Below, in pieces: positions 1 through 6,062 of a stretch of DNA of 13,400 nt (positions within the stretch are counted from its first letter, which is position 1; every line of letters begins with the position of its first letter). Source of the stretch: DATLFI01 sp035524895. Lineage in GTDB: Bacteria; Acidobacteriota; Thermoanaerobaculia; Multivoradales; Multivoraceae. The translations under genes were made by a program, and so were the position numbers. Under the pieces are notes generated by a model, which did no database searches, had not been told where the DNA came from, and saw only the letters and a list, made by a program, of their open reading frames with translations. The stretch covers positions 1-13,400 of the forward strand of contig DATLFI010000304.1 in NCBI GenBank assembly GCA_035524895.1. The letters are read 5' to 3'.

Positions 1-110
1 CCAAGGGCTTCGGCGCCCACAGCGACCAGGAGCGCATCCTCGAGAGCGAGCTCCACCGCTTCGTGCGCTTCCACTACGACATCGTCTACGAGCTGGCGCG
101 GGCGCGCTGA
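1..110 (+). CDS. C-terminal end of an unrecognised protein (partial)
   Basis: An open frame enters from the left edge (first full codon at 3) and stops at TGA 108-110, giving 35 residues that begin KGFGAHSDQERILESELHRF and end ELARAR. Codon use is strongly GC-biased at third positions, as in the neighbouring genes, so this looks like real coding sequence. The tail is probably alpha-helical, with charged and aromatic residues alternating (RFVRFHYDIVYELAR). I do not recognise the family and assign no function. A stem-loop follows 11 nt after the stop, which fits the end of a transcription unit. Confidence 0.6.
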   Translation, partial: KGFGAHSDQERILESELHRFVRFHYDIVYELARAR

Positions 111-121
111 GGGCTTCGAGG

Positions 122-158
122 CTTCGTTTCGCGAGAAAGCCCCTGACGGGGAACGAAG
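122..158 (+). terminator. Candidate terminator stem-loop after the partial gene
   Basis: CTTCGTT (122-128) pairs with AACGAAG (152-158). Inside it CCCC (140-143) pairs with GGGG (148-151) around a TGAC loop. It sits 11 nt downstream of a stop codon and immediately before the palindromic element at 169. There is no T-tract after it, so it is not a textbook intrinsic terminator. It may instead be a stabilising 3' hairpin or chance structure in GC-rich DNA. Confidence 0.3.
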
Positions 159-168
159 ACGGTCGATC

Positions 169-448
169 CTAGCAGCCCGTGGTGGAACCCCCGTGGGCTG
201 CGTTGGGAGCGCCGTGGGGCCGTATGCTAGGCGCGCGAGCGGTGGCGATGCTGGGTCCATCGCTGAGCGAGCGCAACACCGCAGACGGCCCCACGCCGCC
301 CCAACCGCTTTGGGCGCGGGGGTTTGCGGCCGCTGACTACGTTGGGCCTCCTGCACGATGGCACCGCATCGCGTTCGTCGGCCACGCCTTGCCAGCGGCC
401 GCAGATCCCCGCGCGCAGCCTCACGCGGGTTCCACCACGGGCTGCTAG
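169..448. repeat. Palindromic MITE/REPIN-like element, copy 1 (280 bp, long form)
   Basis: The ends are inverted copies of each other. Bases 169-190 and 427-448 are perfect 22-bp inverted repeats beginning CTAGCAGCCCGTGGTG, and the similarity continues imperfectly to about 35 bp. Each end can also fold on itself (GCAGCCC at 172-178 with GGGCTGC at 195-201). Bases 169-207 and 347-448 recur at 5773-5913; the long form adds 208-346. Internal arms pair 213-223 with 285-295 (11 bp perfect), 239-244 with 277-282, 245-250 with 258-263, and 325-335 with 393-403 (11 bp perfect). Both ends read CTAG, which would fit an insertion at TA or NTAN, as known for IS630/Tc1-mariner and some IS5 groups. No transposase frame is present, so it would be non-autonomous. 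It lies between a plus-strand gene end and the 3' end of a minus-strand gene, 31 nt from that gene's stop. The two hairpin-forming ends in inverted orientation also match REPIN architecture. The family is not identified. Confidence 0.75.
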
Positions 449-479
449 GGAACGAGGCCTGCGCGGCGGGCAGACCGCG

Positions 480-1859
480 CTACCGCGCCCCGATGGCGTA
501 GAGGTGCTGCTCGCCGCGCACGTAGAGCCGCCCGCCGGCGACCGCGGGGCTGGCCGCCACCGGCTCGTCGATCGAGGTGCTGGCGAGGATCTCGTGCTGG
601 CGGCCGGGCTTGACGAAGGTGGCGTCGCCGTCGCGCGAGATCAACAGGATGGCGCCGTCGACCAGCGTCGGCGAGGCCGTGAAGCGGCCCTGCTCGGCGG
701 GTCGACCGCCCTCGTAGACCAGCTCGCCGGTCCGAGCGTCGAGGCAGGTCAAGATGCCGCTGTCGTTGACCAGGTACAGCAGTCCGTCGTAGATCAAGTT
801 CGACGGCACGTACGCCGTGCCTTTGTCGTAGGTCCAGGAAAAAGGCTCGCCGCCCGTGAGATCGCCCTGCTTGGGCAGCTCGAGCGCGAGTACGTTCTTC
901 TTGGGATAGCCGGCCGAGAACACCACCGTGCTCCCGGACTGCAGCGGAGTGTGGATGGCGTTGCTGTCGAGCCCCTTGGTGCGCCAGAGCTCGGAGCCGC
1001 TCGCGGGGTCGTAGGCGATCAGGTACTCGTTGCCGGCGGTCAGGAGCTGCTCGGTGCCGTCGGGTGCGGCGATCAGCGTCGGCGTGGTCCAACTCACCTG
1101 TACCGGGCGCGGCTTGCGCCAGACCTCGGCGCCGGTGCGGCGGTCGAGCGCCACGATGAAGGACGCCTCGCCGGAGTCCTCGTCGGCCTGTACCAGCAGC
1201 AGGTCGCGCCAGAGCACCGGCGACGAGGCGACGCCGAGGCCGACGGCCTTGATGTCTCCGATGTCGCGCGACCACACCAGCTTGCCCGCGAAATCGTAGG
1301 CGTAGGTGCCTTCGGAGCCGAAGTAGGCGTAGACGCGCTCGCCGTCGGTCACCGGAGTGGGCGACGCGTACGAGCTGGCGCGGTGGCGATCATCGAACAC
1401 GCGACCCTGGAACGACGTCTGGGTCCACAAGATCTTTCCGGTCGCGGCCTCGAGAGCCAGCACCTGCAGGGTGTGCTCCTTGTCGGCCCCGACCGCGTCG
1501 GGATGCTTGAACTCCTGGCCCCCGAGGGTGTGCACGGGAGCTTGCGCGCCTGGAATCGCTTCGCCCTCGATCGCCGTGGTCAGGAAGATGCGATCACCCC
1601 ACACGATCGGCGAGGAGTGTCCCAGGCCCGGAATGGCGGTCTTCCAGAGGATCGTCTGCTCGTTCCACTCCCGCGGAATCGCCGGTCCCGCGCTCGCCGG
1701 CGCCACGCCCACACCACCTGGTCCGCGGAACTGTGGCCAGTTGCGCGCATCGGCAGTCGTCTCGGCTGCGGGAGTCGGAAGCGAAGCCAGGAGCGTGCAA
1801 GCAAGCAACGCGGACCCGGTGGTTCCGATCGATCGGACGAGGCTTCGTGCTGGATACAT
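480..1859 (-). CDS. Secreted PQQ-like beta-propeller (WD40-like) protein
   Basis: This is a 459-residue exported protein predicted to fold as a PQQ-type eight-bladed beta-propeller. The N-terminus has basic residues, then a hydrophobic stretch (about 11-32) ending PTPAAE, a signal peptide probably cut near residue 32. LLAC at 18-21 resembles a lipobox, so a lipoprotein is possible. The mature protein opens with NWPQFRGPGGVGV, typical of PQQ-binding-like propeller proteins from Acidobacteria and Planctomycetes. Repeated blade signatures follow: ATGKILW, GKLVW, TGAEVW, SGSELW and TGELVY. I see no cytochrome motif and no dehydrogenase active-site motif, so a scaffold or substrate-binding role (BamB-like fold) is as likely as catalysis. 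The ATG start is supported by AGGAG (complement of 1866-1870) six bases upstream. The gene is monocistronic as far as seen and diverges from the LOG gene across 192 bp. Confidence 0.88.
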   Translation of the reverse strand: MYPARSLVRSIGTTGSALLACTLLASLPTPAAETTADARNWPQFRGPGGVGVAPASAGPAIPREWNEQTILWKTAIPGLGHSSPIVWGDRIFLTTAIEGEAIPGAQAPVHTLGGQEFKHPDAVGADKEHTLQVLALEAATGKILWTQTSFQGRVFDDRHRASSYASPTPVTDGERVYAYFGSEGTYAYDFAGKLVWSRDIGDIKAVGLGVASSPVLWRDLLLVQADEDSGEASFIVALDRRTGAEVWRKPRPVQVSWTTPTLIAAPDGTEQLLTAGNEYLIAYDPASGSELWRTKGLDSNAIHTPLQSGSTVVFSAGYPKKNVLALELPKQGDLTGGEPFSWTYDKGTAYVPSNLIYDGLLYLVNDSGILTCLDARTGELVYEGGRPAEQGRFTASPTLVDGAILLISRDGDATFVKPGRQHEILASTSIDEPVAASPAVAGGRLYVRGEQHLYAIGAR

Positions 1860-2051
1860 CTGAGGCTCCTGCTGTGGCTCTCACCTGGTTTCTCGAACGG
1901 AGGTCCCCGGAGGGGCCGTGACGCAGGCGATCTGGCGAGGCGTGCAGCATACCCTTCACCCCTGAGCGGCTGGCTCGCCGGCTGGTAGGCTGCCACTCCG
2001 TCACCCGGCCAGCCATCCCTCGGGTCACACGCTCCTCCACACCCACTGCCC

Positions 2052-2891
2052 GTGACAGAGCCCGCCTCCTCGCCCGAACCGCGCCAACCCGACGGATTGC
2101 GCTGGGGCAAGATCTCGACCGCCCAGGAGCGCAGCTTCCTCGAGGGACCAAAGGGCCGCCTCAGCGAGCTGCGGCGAGTCGTGCGCATCGCAGCGGAGCT
2201 GGTCCGTGGGTTCCGCGCGCTCCACTTCGTGGGACCCTGCGTCACGGTGTTCGGATCGGCACGATTCGCCGAGGACCACCGCTACTACGAGCTGGCGCGG
2301 GACGTCGGCCGGCATCTCGCGGCGGCCGGTTTCACGGTGATGACCGGCGGCGGACCCGGCGTGATGGAGGCCGCGAACCGCGGCGCTCGCGAGGCCGGCG
2401 GCCTCTCGATCGGGTGCAACATCGAGCTGCCGCAGGAGCAGCAGCCGAACCCCTACCTCGACCGGTGGATCGACTTCCGTTACTTCTTCGTGCGCAAGCT
2501 GATGCTAGTGAAGTACTCCTACGCCTTCGTCATCCTGCCCGGCGGGTACGGCACCCTCGACGAGATCTTCGAGGCCGCGACCCTGATCCAGACCGGCAAG
2601 ATCAAGAACTTCCCGCTGATCCTGATGGGCAGCGAGTACTGGGGCGACCTGATGCGCTTCCTGCGCGAGCGCGCCGCGACGCTCGCGACCATCTCTGTCG
2701 CCGACCTCGACCGCCTCCAGGTCACCGACTCGCCCGCGGAAGCCACCCGCTCGATCGTCGACGCGGTCACAGATCGGTTCGGGCTGGTGTTCGAGCCGGC
2801 GCTGCATCCGCGGCGAATCCTGGGCGAGAGCGCTGATGGAGCGTCCGCGCCGCGGCTTCTCGGCGTCCCCAGCAAGCGCACTCCCACCTGA
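2052..2891 (+). CDS. LOG-family (TIGR00730) Rossmann-fold nucleotide-binding protein
   Basis: This 279-residue protein belongs to the LOG / 'lysine decarboxylase-like' family. Its members hydrolyse nucleoside 5'-monophosphates to free base and ribose 5-phosphate (cytokinin activation in plants, nucleotide turnover in bacteria). Both family signatures are present: a glycine-rich loop GGGPGVMEA at 99-107 and the PGGYGTLDE motif at 163-171, which holds the catalytic Glu and phosphate-binding residues. The Rossmann core runs from about 62 (VTVFGSARF) to 215. It is longer than the minimal ~190-residue LOG proteins, with about 60 extra N-terminal and 60 C-terminal residues; a longer N-terminus is common in the bacterial subgroup with YFFVRKLMLVKYSYAFVILPGG. 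The start is GTG at 2052 with no clear Shine-Dalgarno, so the exact N-terminus is uncertain. The hydrolase gene follows 49 nt downstream on the same strand. Cytoplasmic; physiological substrate not deducible. Confidence 0.92.
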   Translation: MTEPASSPEPRQPDGLRWGKISTAQERSFLEGPKGRLSELRRVVRIAAELVRGFRALHFVGPCVTVFGSARFAEDHRYYELARDVGRHLAAAGFTVMTGGGPGVMEAANRGAREAGGLSIGCNIELPQEQQPNPYLDRWIDFRYFFVRKLMLVKYSYAFVILPGGYGTLDEIFEAATLIQTGKIKNFPLILMGSEYWGDLMRFLRERAATLATISVADLDRLQVTDSPAEATRSIVDAVTDRFGLVFEPALHPRRILGESADGASAPRLLGVPSKRTPT

Positions 2892-2940
2892 CGGCGTCGA
2901 CTGCCTCGAGCTCCAGGCTCCCACTCCAGGATCCTCATCC

Positions 2941-3867
2941 GTGTCCGAGCGCATCTCCGGTCCAGCCTGGTTCGAGCGCGCGATCGCGGCCCCCTGTCGC
3001 GAGCGCGTCGTGACGGTGGAGGATTGCCCCATCCACTACCTGGCCTGGGGCGATCCTGCGAAGCCCGCCCTGGTCTTGGTGCACGGCGGCGCCGCGCACG
3101 CCCACTGGTGGAGCTTCCTGGCGCCGTTGCTGCGCCACCAGTACTACGTGGTCGCGCCCGACCTCTCCGGCCATGGCGAGAGCGGTCGGCGCGATGCCTA
3201 CGCGATGTCGCTGTGGGCTCGAGAGCTGGTCGAGGTCGCGGCGCACGCCGACTTCGTAGGACCACCGGTGCTCGTGGGGCACAGCATGGGCGGGCTCGCC
3301 GCGATCGCAGCCGCGTCGCTCCACGGCGACCGGCTCGCCGGCGCGATCATCGTCGACTCACCGGTGCGACAGCCCGACCCGGAGAGCGACGAGGGACATC
3401 GCGGCCGCAGCTTTCGCAACCCCAAGACCTACCCCACGCTCGACGACGCGCTGGCGCGCTTCCGGCTCGTCCCCGAGCAGCCGTGCGACAACCCCTGGGT
3501 GATCGACTACATCGCGCGGCACTCGCTGGTCGAGACGCCGGCCGGCTTCACCTGGAAGTTCGATCCGAAGGTGTTCACCCATCGCGACTGGAAGTCGCTC
3601 CAGCCTTACCTCGAGTCGGTGCGTTGTCGCATCGCGCTGCTGCGCGGTCAGTACAGCCTGGTCGTGCCTCCCGAGACCGGCGCCTACATGTACGAGCTGC
3701 TCGACCGCAACGCGCCCCTGGTCGAGATTCCCGAGGCGCATCACCACCTGATCCTCGACCAGCCGCTCGCCTTCGTCGCCGCGTTGCGCGCCCTCCTCGC
3801 CGACTGGGAGCACTCGGTGCCGCGACGCTCCGGACGGATCCGAGCAGCGGCTGAGCCTCAGCGGTAG
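2941..3867 (+). CDS. Alpha/beta-fold hydrolase
   Basis: This 308-residue cytoplasmic alpha/beta hydrolase would act on an ester, lactone, amide or related bond; the substrate cannot be read from sequence. Numbered from GTG 2941, HGG at 48-50 is the oxyanion-hole loop, DLSGHGES (about 74-81) follows strand 4, GHSMGG carries the nucleophile Ser115, and the AHHHLILDQP block provides the catalytic His (267-269). The usual acid after strand 7 is missing: that loop reads RGQYSLVVPP, with Ser239 where Asp or Glu is expected. Asp139 (IIVDSP) after strand 6 could replace it. The frame is open back to an ATG at 2836, but that would overlap the LOG gene by 56 bp and add 35 low-complexity residues. GTG 2941, with AGGA at 2928-2931, is preferred. 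It is probably co-transcribed with the LOG gene. Confidence 0.88.
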   Translation: MSERISGPAWFERAIAAPCRERVVTVEDCPIHYLAWGDPAKPALVLVHGGAAHAHWWSFLAPLLRHQYYVVAPDLSGHGESGRRDAYAMSLWARELVEVAAHADFVGPPVLVGHSMGGLAAIAAASLHGDRLAGAIIVDSPVRQPDPESDEGHRGRSFRNPKTYPTLDDALARFRLVPEQPCDNPWVIDYIARHSLVETPAGFTWKFDPKVFTHRDWKSLQPYLESVRCRIALLRGQYSLVVPPETGAYMYELLDRNAPLVEIPEAHHHLILDQPLAFVAALRALLADWEHSVPRRSGRIRAAAEPQR

Positions 3868-3872
3868 ACGCC

Positions 3873-3894
3873 GATATCGCGCAGTGTCGATATC
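3873..3894. repeat. AT-rich 7-bp dyad after the hydrolase gene
   Basis: GATATCG (3873-3879) and CGATATC (3888-3894) form a perfect inverted repeat with an 8-nt spacer, starting 5 nt after the hydrolase stop codon. The arms stand out as AT-containing in very GC-rich surroundings. It could be an operator for the downstream membrane-protein gene or a weak terminator stem. The arm is short and chance is possible. Confidence 0.3.
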
Positions 3895-4015
3895 ATCTCC
3901 CTCCACCCATCCTCGACAGCTCGCGACCCGAGCCGATGGCGCCCGATTCGGCAACCAGCGTGCCCACCGCCCGTACTCTGTGACGAGGACGCCGGCGGTA
4001 GAGGCGAGAAACCGA

Positions 4016-4699
4016 ATGAACGAGCTCGTGATCTCCGGGTTGGTACTCGGTGTTGCGGCCGCCAGCTTTCTGGTGTGGCGCGGCCTACGGTCCAGCCGCC
4101 GCGCGCAGCTGCGCCGCATCGCGCACTCTCTTGGCCTGGAGCGGGTCGCCGACCGCGCCGTTCTCGAGGATGCCGGACCCCTGCGCCGGAAGCCGTTCGA
4201 GGGCCCGGACACGCAGCTCGTCACTGCCTGGCGCGGCGAGCTGCTCGGAGCGCAGCTGTGGGCGATCGAGCTCGCGCGCGGCGGCGCGCCGGCCGATCCG
4301 GTGGTGCTGTTGCGCGATGGCTCCGACCCCCTGCCCCCATTCGAGCTGCTGCCACGGGGCAACGCCGGGCCGACCGGCCTGCACTTCCACGGACACGAGC
4401 GCTTCGGCGAGCTGTTCGCGCTCCACTGCGAGGACGAGGAAGCCGTCCGGCACGTGTTCCGCGACGAGGTGGTCGGATTCTTCGAGCGCGCCGAGAACCT
4501 GAGCTGGCTCCTGGTCGCGGACGGCGACTGGCTCGCGATCACCGTCGCGCCGCTGGGCGAGCGACGGCGACGGCTCGATCCCAAGCACATCGCCGGGTTC
4601 GTCGAGGATGCCAAGGTCCTCTATCGGGTGCTCCGCGGAGCGCCGCCGAGACCGCGCATCGGCCGCGACCGCACCGCCGCTCGATCCGCTCAATCCTGA
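4016..4699 (+). CDS. Membrane-anchored protein of unknown function
   Basis: This is a 227-residue protein with one N-terminal transmembrane segment (about 4-22, LVISGLVLGVAAASFLVW) followed by a basic stop-transfer stretch (RGLRSSRRAQLRR), which suggests an N-out/C-in anchor and a cytoplasmic domain. The soluble part begins with an ARxLGLE-like block (HSLGLERV) and contains WRGELLGAQLWAIEL and LLPRGNAGPTGLHFHG. The general pattern recalls uncharacterised bacterial proteins in which a short helix precedes a mixed alpha/beta domain, but I do not recognise a named family. ATG 4016 is chosen because it places the membrane anchor at the very N-terminus; a GAGG lies upstream at 4001-4004. The frame stays open back to 3884, but those 44 residues have no coding character. 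The end overlaps the convergent enoyl-CoA hydratase-like gene by 10 bp. Confidence 0.7.
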   Translation: MNELVISGLVLGVAAASFLVWRGLRSSRRAQLRRIAHSLGLERVADRAVLEDAGPLRRKPFEGPDTQLVTAWRGELLGAQLWAIELARGGAPADPVVLLRDGSDPLPPFELLPRGNAGPTGLHFHGHERFGELFALHCEDEEAVRHVFRDEVVGFFERAENLSWLLVADGDWLAITVAPLGERRRRLDPKHIAGFVEDAKVLYRVLRGAPPRPRIGRDRTAARSAQS

Positions 4700-5628
4700 G
4701 CGTCCTCGCGCAGCCGCCCCTGCGCGTCGCGCAGCTCCGGACCCTCCACGCGGGCGCGGCCGTCGCCAAACGGCGCGTCGCGTTCGGCGACCGCGGCACG
4801 CAGGCCCTCGGATCGCACCCGCTCCACGAAACGACGCGCACTCGCGGTTCGGTGGCCGACCGCATCGAGCTCGGTCGCGATCCGCTGCATGGTCCGTGCA
4901 CCCATCAGCTCCAACCCGAGGTTGACCGCCCGCTTGTTGAGCGCCAGCAGCTCGGGGTCGATCCGGGTCAGGCGATCGACCAGACCTTCCACCTCGGCCT
5001 CGAGCTGCGCCGGCGGCACGGCCTTGAGCGCAAGGCCGATCTGCGCCGCCTCGGCACCGGTGATGGTGTCGCCGGTGAGCAGCAGGCGCTTCGCCCACTG
5101 CGGCCCGACGTGGTACAGCCACATCTGTGTCGGCAGGACACCGAGGTCGCGCGCCGGCGGGAAGCCGAACACCGCGTCGTCGGCAGCGATGACCATGTCG
5201 CACAAGAGCGCCAGGTCCGTGCCGCCGGCAAGACAATGGCCATGGACCTGCGCCACGACCGGCTTGTGCGCGTCGAACAGCGCCATGCGCAGTCGCTGCG
5301 CTCGCTGGAGGTGCCACGCGTCGTCGCCGATGGTGTCGAGACCGCGACGCGGCGCAGCGTCGTCGCCGGAGTCCCCCTGACCCTCTTGGCCGGTGGCGCG
5401 TTCCGCGGGGTCCGGCGTGAGGTCGTAGCCCGCGCAGAAAGCGGTCCCGGCACCGCGCAGCACCAGTGCGTGGACGCGCCTGTCGTCGTCGGCCTCCCAC
5501 ACCGCCTCGTGCAGCTCGCGAAGCAGGGCCAGCGAGAGCGCATTGCGCTTCTCGGGCCGGGCCAACGTGATGCGCGCCCGTCCGGCCTGCACCTCGTAGC
5601 GGAGGTTGCGATAGGCGCTCAGCGGCAC
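4690..5628 (-). CDS. Enoyl-CoA hydratase/isomerase (crotonase) family protein
   Basis: This 312-residue crotonase-fold enzyme should bind an acyl-CoA thioester and stabilise its enolate. RPEKRNALS (24-32) is the CoA-binding start of the fold; GTAFCAGYDL (61-70) and the HGHCLAGGTDLALLCD block (about 129-144) supply the two oxyanion-hole amides. The two glutamates of classical enoyl-CoA hydratase (Glu144 and Glu164 of the mitochondrial enzyme) align here with Asp138 and with the PPAR segment at 157-160, so classical hydration is doubtful. The FGFPPARDLGVLP ... WAKRLLLTGD pattern marks a large uncharacterised crotonase subgroup. A hydrophilic insertion (about 71-98) lengthens the usual ~260-residue protein. 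The start is taken as GTG at 5628, just before PLSAYRNLRYE. An upstream TTG (5727) would add 33 residues without family similarity. The stop overlaps the convergent gene. Confidence 0.87.
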   Translation of the reverse strand: MPLSAYRNLRYEVQAGRARITLARPEKRNALSLALLRELHEAVWEADDDRRVHALVLRGAGTAFCAGYDLTPDPAERATGQEGQGDSGDDAAPRRGLDTIGDDAWHLQRAQRLRMALFDAHKPVVAQVHGHCLAGGTDLALLCDMVIAADDAVFGFPPARDLGVLPTQMWLYHVGPQWAKRLLLTGDTITGAEAAQIGLALKAVPPAQLEAEVEGLVDRLTRIDPELLALNKRAVNLGLELMGARTMQRIATELDAVGHRTASARRFVERVRSEGLRAAVAERDAPFGDGRARVEGPELRDAQGRLREDAQD

Positions 5629-5772
5629 TCCCCACGGTAAGCGCCAGCCGGATGCGCCCCGACGAGGGCTACACTGGCTCGACTCATGGCTCACCTGCCA
5701 TCGTACCGCTCCAGCGCGCACCTCCAACCGGTCTCCGCCGCGAGCTCGACGCCGCGGACTGGCAGAACCTGG

Positions 5773-5913
5773 CTAGCAGCCCGTGGTGGAACCCCCGTGG
5801 GCTGCGTTGGGCCTCCTGCACGATGTCACCGCATCGCGTTCGTCGGCCACGCCTTGCCAGCGGCCGCAGATCCCCGCGCGCAGCCTCGCGCGGGTCTCAC
5901 CACGGGCTGCTAG
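5773..5913. repeat. Palindromic MITE/REPIN-like element, copy 2 (141 bp, short form)
   Basis: This is the second copy of the element at 169-448. Bases 5773-5811 are identical to 169-207, and 5812-5913 match 347-448 at 98 of 102 positions. The 139-bp centre of copy 1 (208-346) is absent, and the junction falls exactly at one CGTTGGG heptamer, which copy 1 carries twice (201-207 and 340-346). The terminal inverted repeats match at 20 of 22 positions, with the first 16 perfect. Two of the four copy-to-copy changes lie in the right terminal repeat and reduce its symmetry, suggesting decay. Both ends read CTAG. It lies in the divergent region between the crotonase gene and the MshEN-type gene, upstream of the latter's TTG start, where its folding could influence transcription. 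Confidence 0.78.
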
Positions 5914-5933
5914 CGCCGGGTTGCCGTCGACCT

Positions 5934-5949
5934 GACCCGGCGCCGGGTC
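5934..5949. repeat. Perfect 16-bp palindrome GACCCGGCGCCGGGTC
   Basis: This is an uninterrupted, self-complementary 16-mer 20 bp beyond the right end of element copy 2 and 113 bp upstream of the MshEN-type gene start. A related half-sequence, GCGCCGGGTT, lies at 5913-5922. A spacer-free palindrome of this length is more like a dimeric-protein binding site than an RNA hairpin, but no known operator is recognised. Confidence 0.4.
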
Positions 5950-6029
5950 GTGACGGTTGCCCGACCGGCTCACGATCCGTAGATCGAGCACACCACCGGA
6001 CGCTGCCGCTACACTTCTCCTTTTCCGCC

Positions 6030-6043
6030 CTGCCGTACGGCAG
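6030..6043 (+). promoter_or_regulatory. Palindrome/hairpin just before the ribosome binding site of the MshEN-type gene
   Basis: CTGCCGTACGGCAG is a perfect 14-bp palindrome. As RNA it gives a short stem with a GUAC loop, extendable by GCCC (6027-6030) with the GGGGC following at 6045-6049. It ends 7 nt before the Shine-Dalgarno AGGAA (6050-6054) that serves the TTG start at 6063. It could be an operator or a translational hairpin; neither is proven. Confidence 0.4.
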
Positions 6044-6062
6044 CGGGGCAGGAACCTCGCCA

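Noticed and set aside
179..448. 89-residue open frame inside element copy 1
   Set aside because: The frame simply spans the inverted-repeat element and stops at its terminal CTAG. It has no ribosome binding site, and copy 2 lacks its centre, so it is not a transposase remnant I can support.
324..1988. 554-residue plus-strand open frame antisense to the secreted PQQ-like propeller gene
   Set aside because: It is an Arg/Gly/Ala-rich shadow frame caused by high GC, and it starts inside the palindromic repeat. The minus-strand frame has a signal peptide, blade repeats and a Shine-Dalgarno.
1976..2014. Repeated GGCTGG / CCAGCC motifs in the propeller-LOG divergent region
   Set aside because: Arms are only 6 bp, spaced widely and made of common GC words. 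This is not distinguishable from chance.
5652..6062. N-terminal extension of the MshEN-type protein through the repeat
   Set aside because: The extension translates element copy 2 and palindromes and has no domain similarity. TTG 6063 has a well-placed AGGAA.
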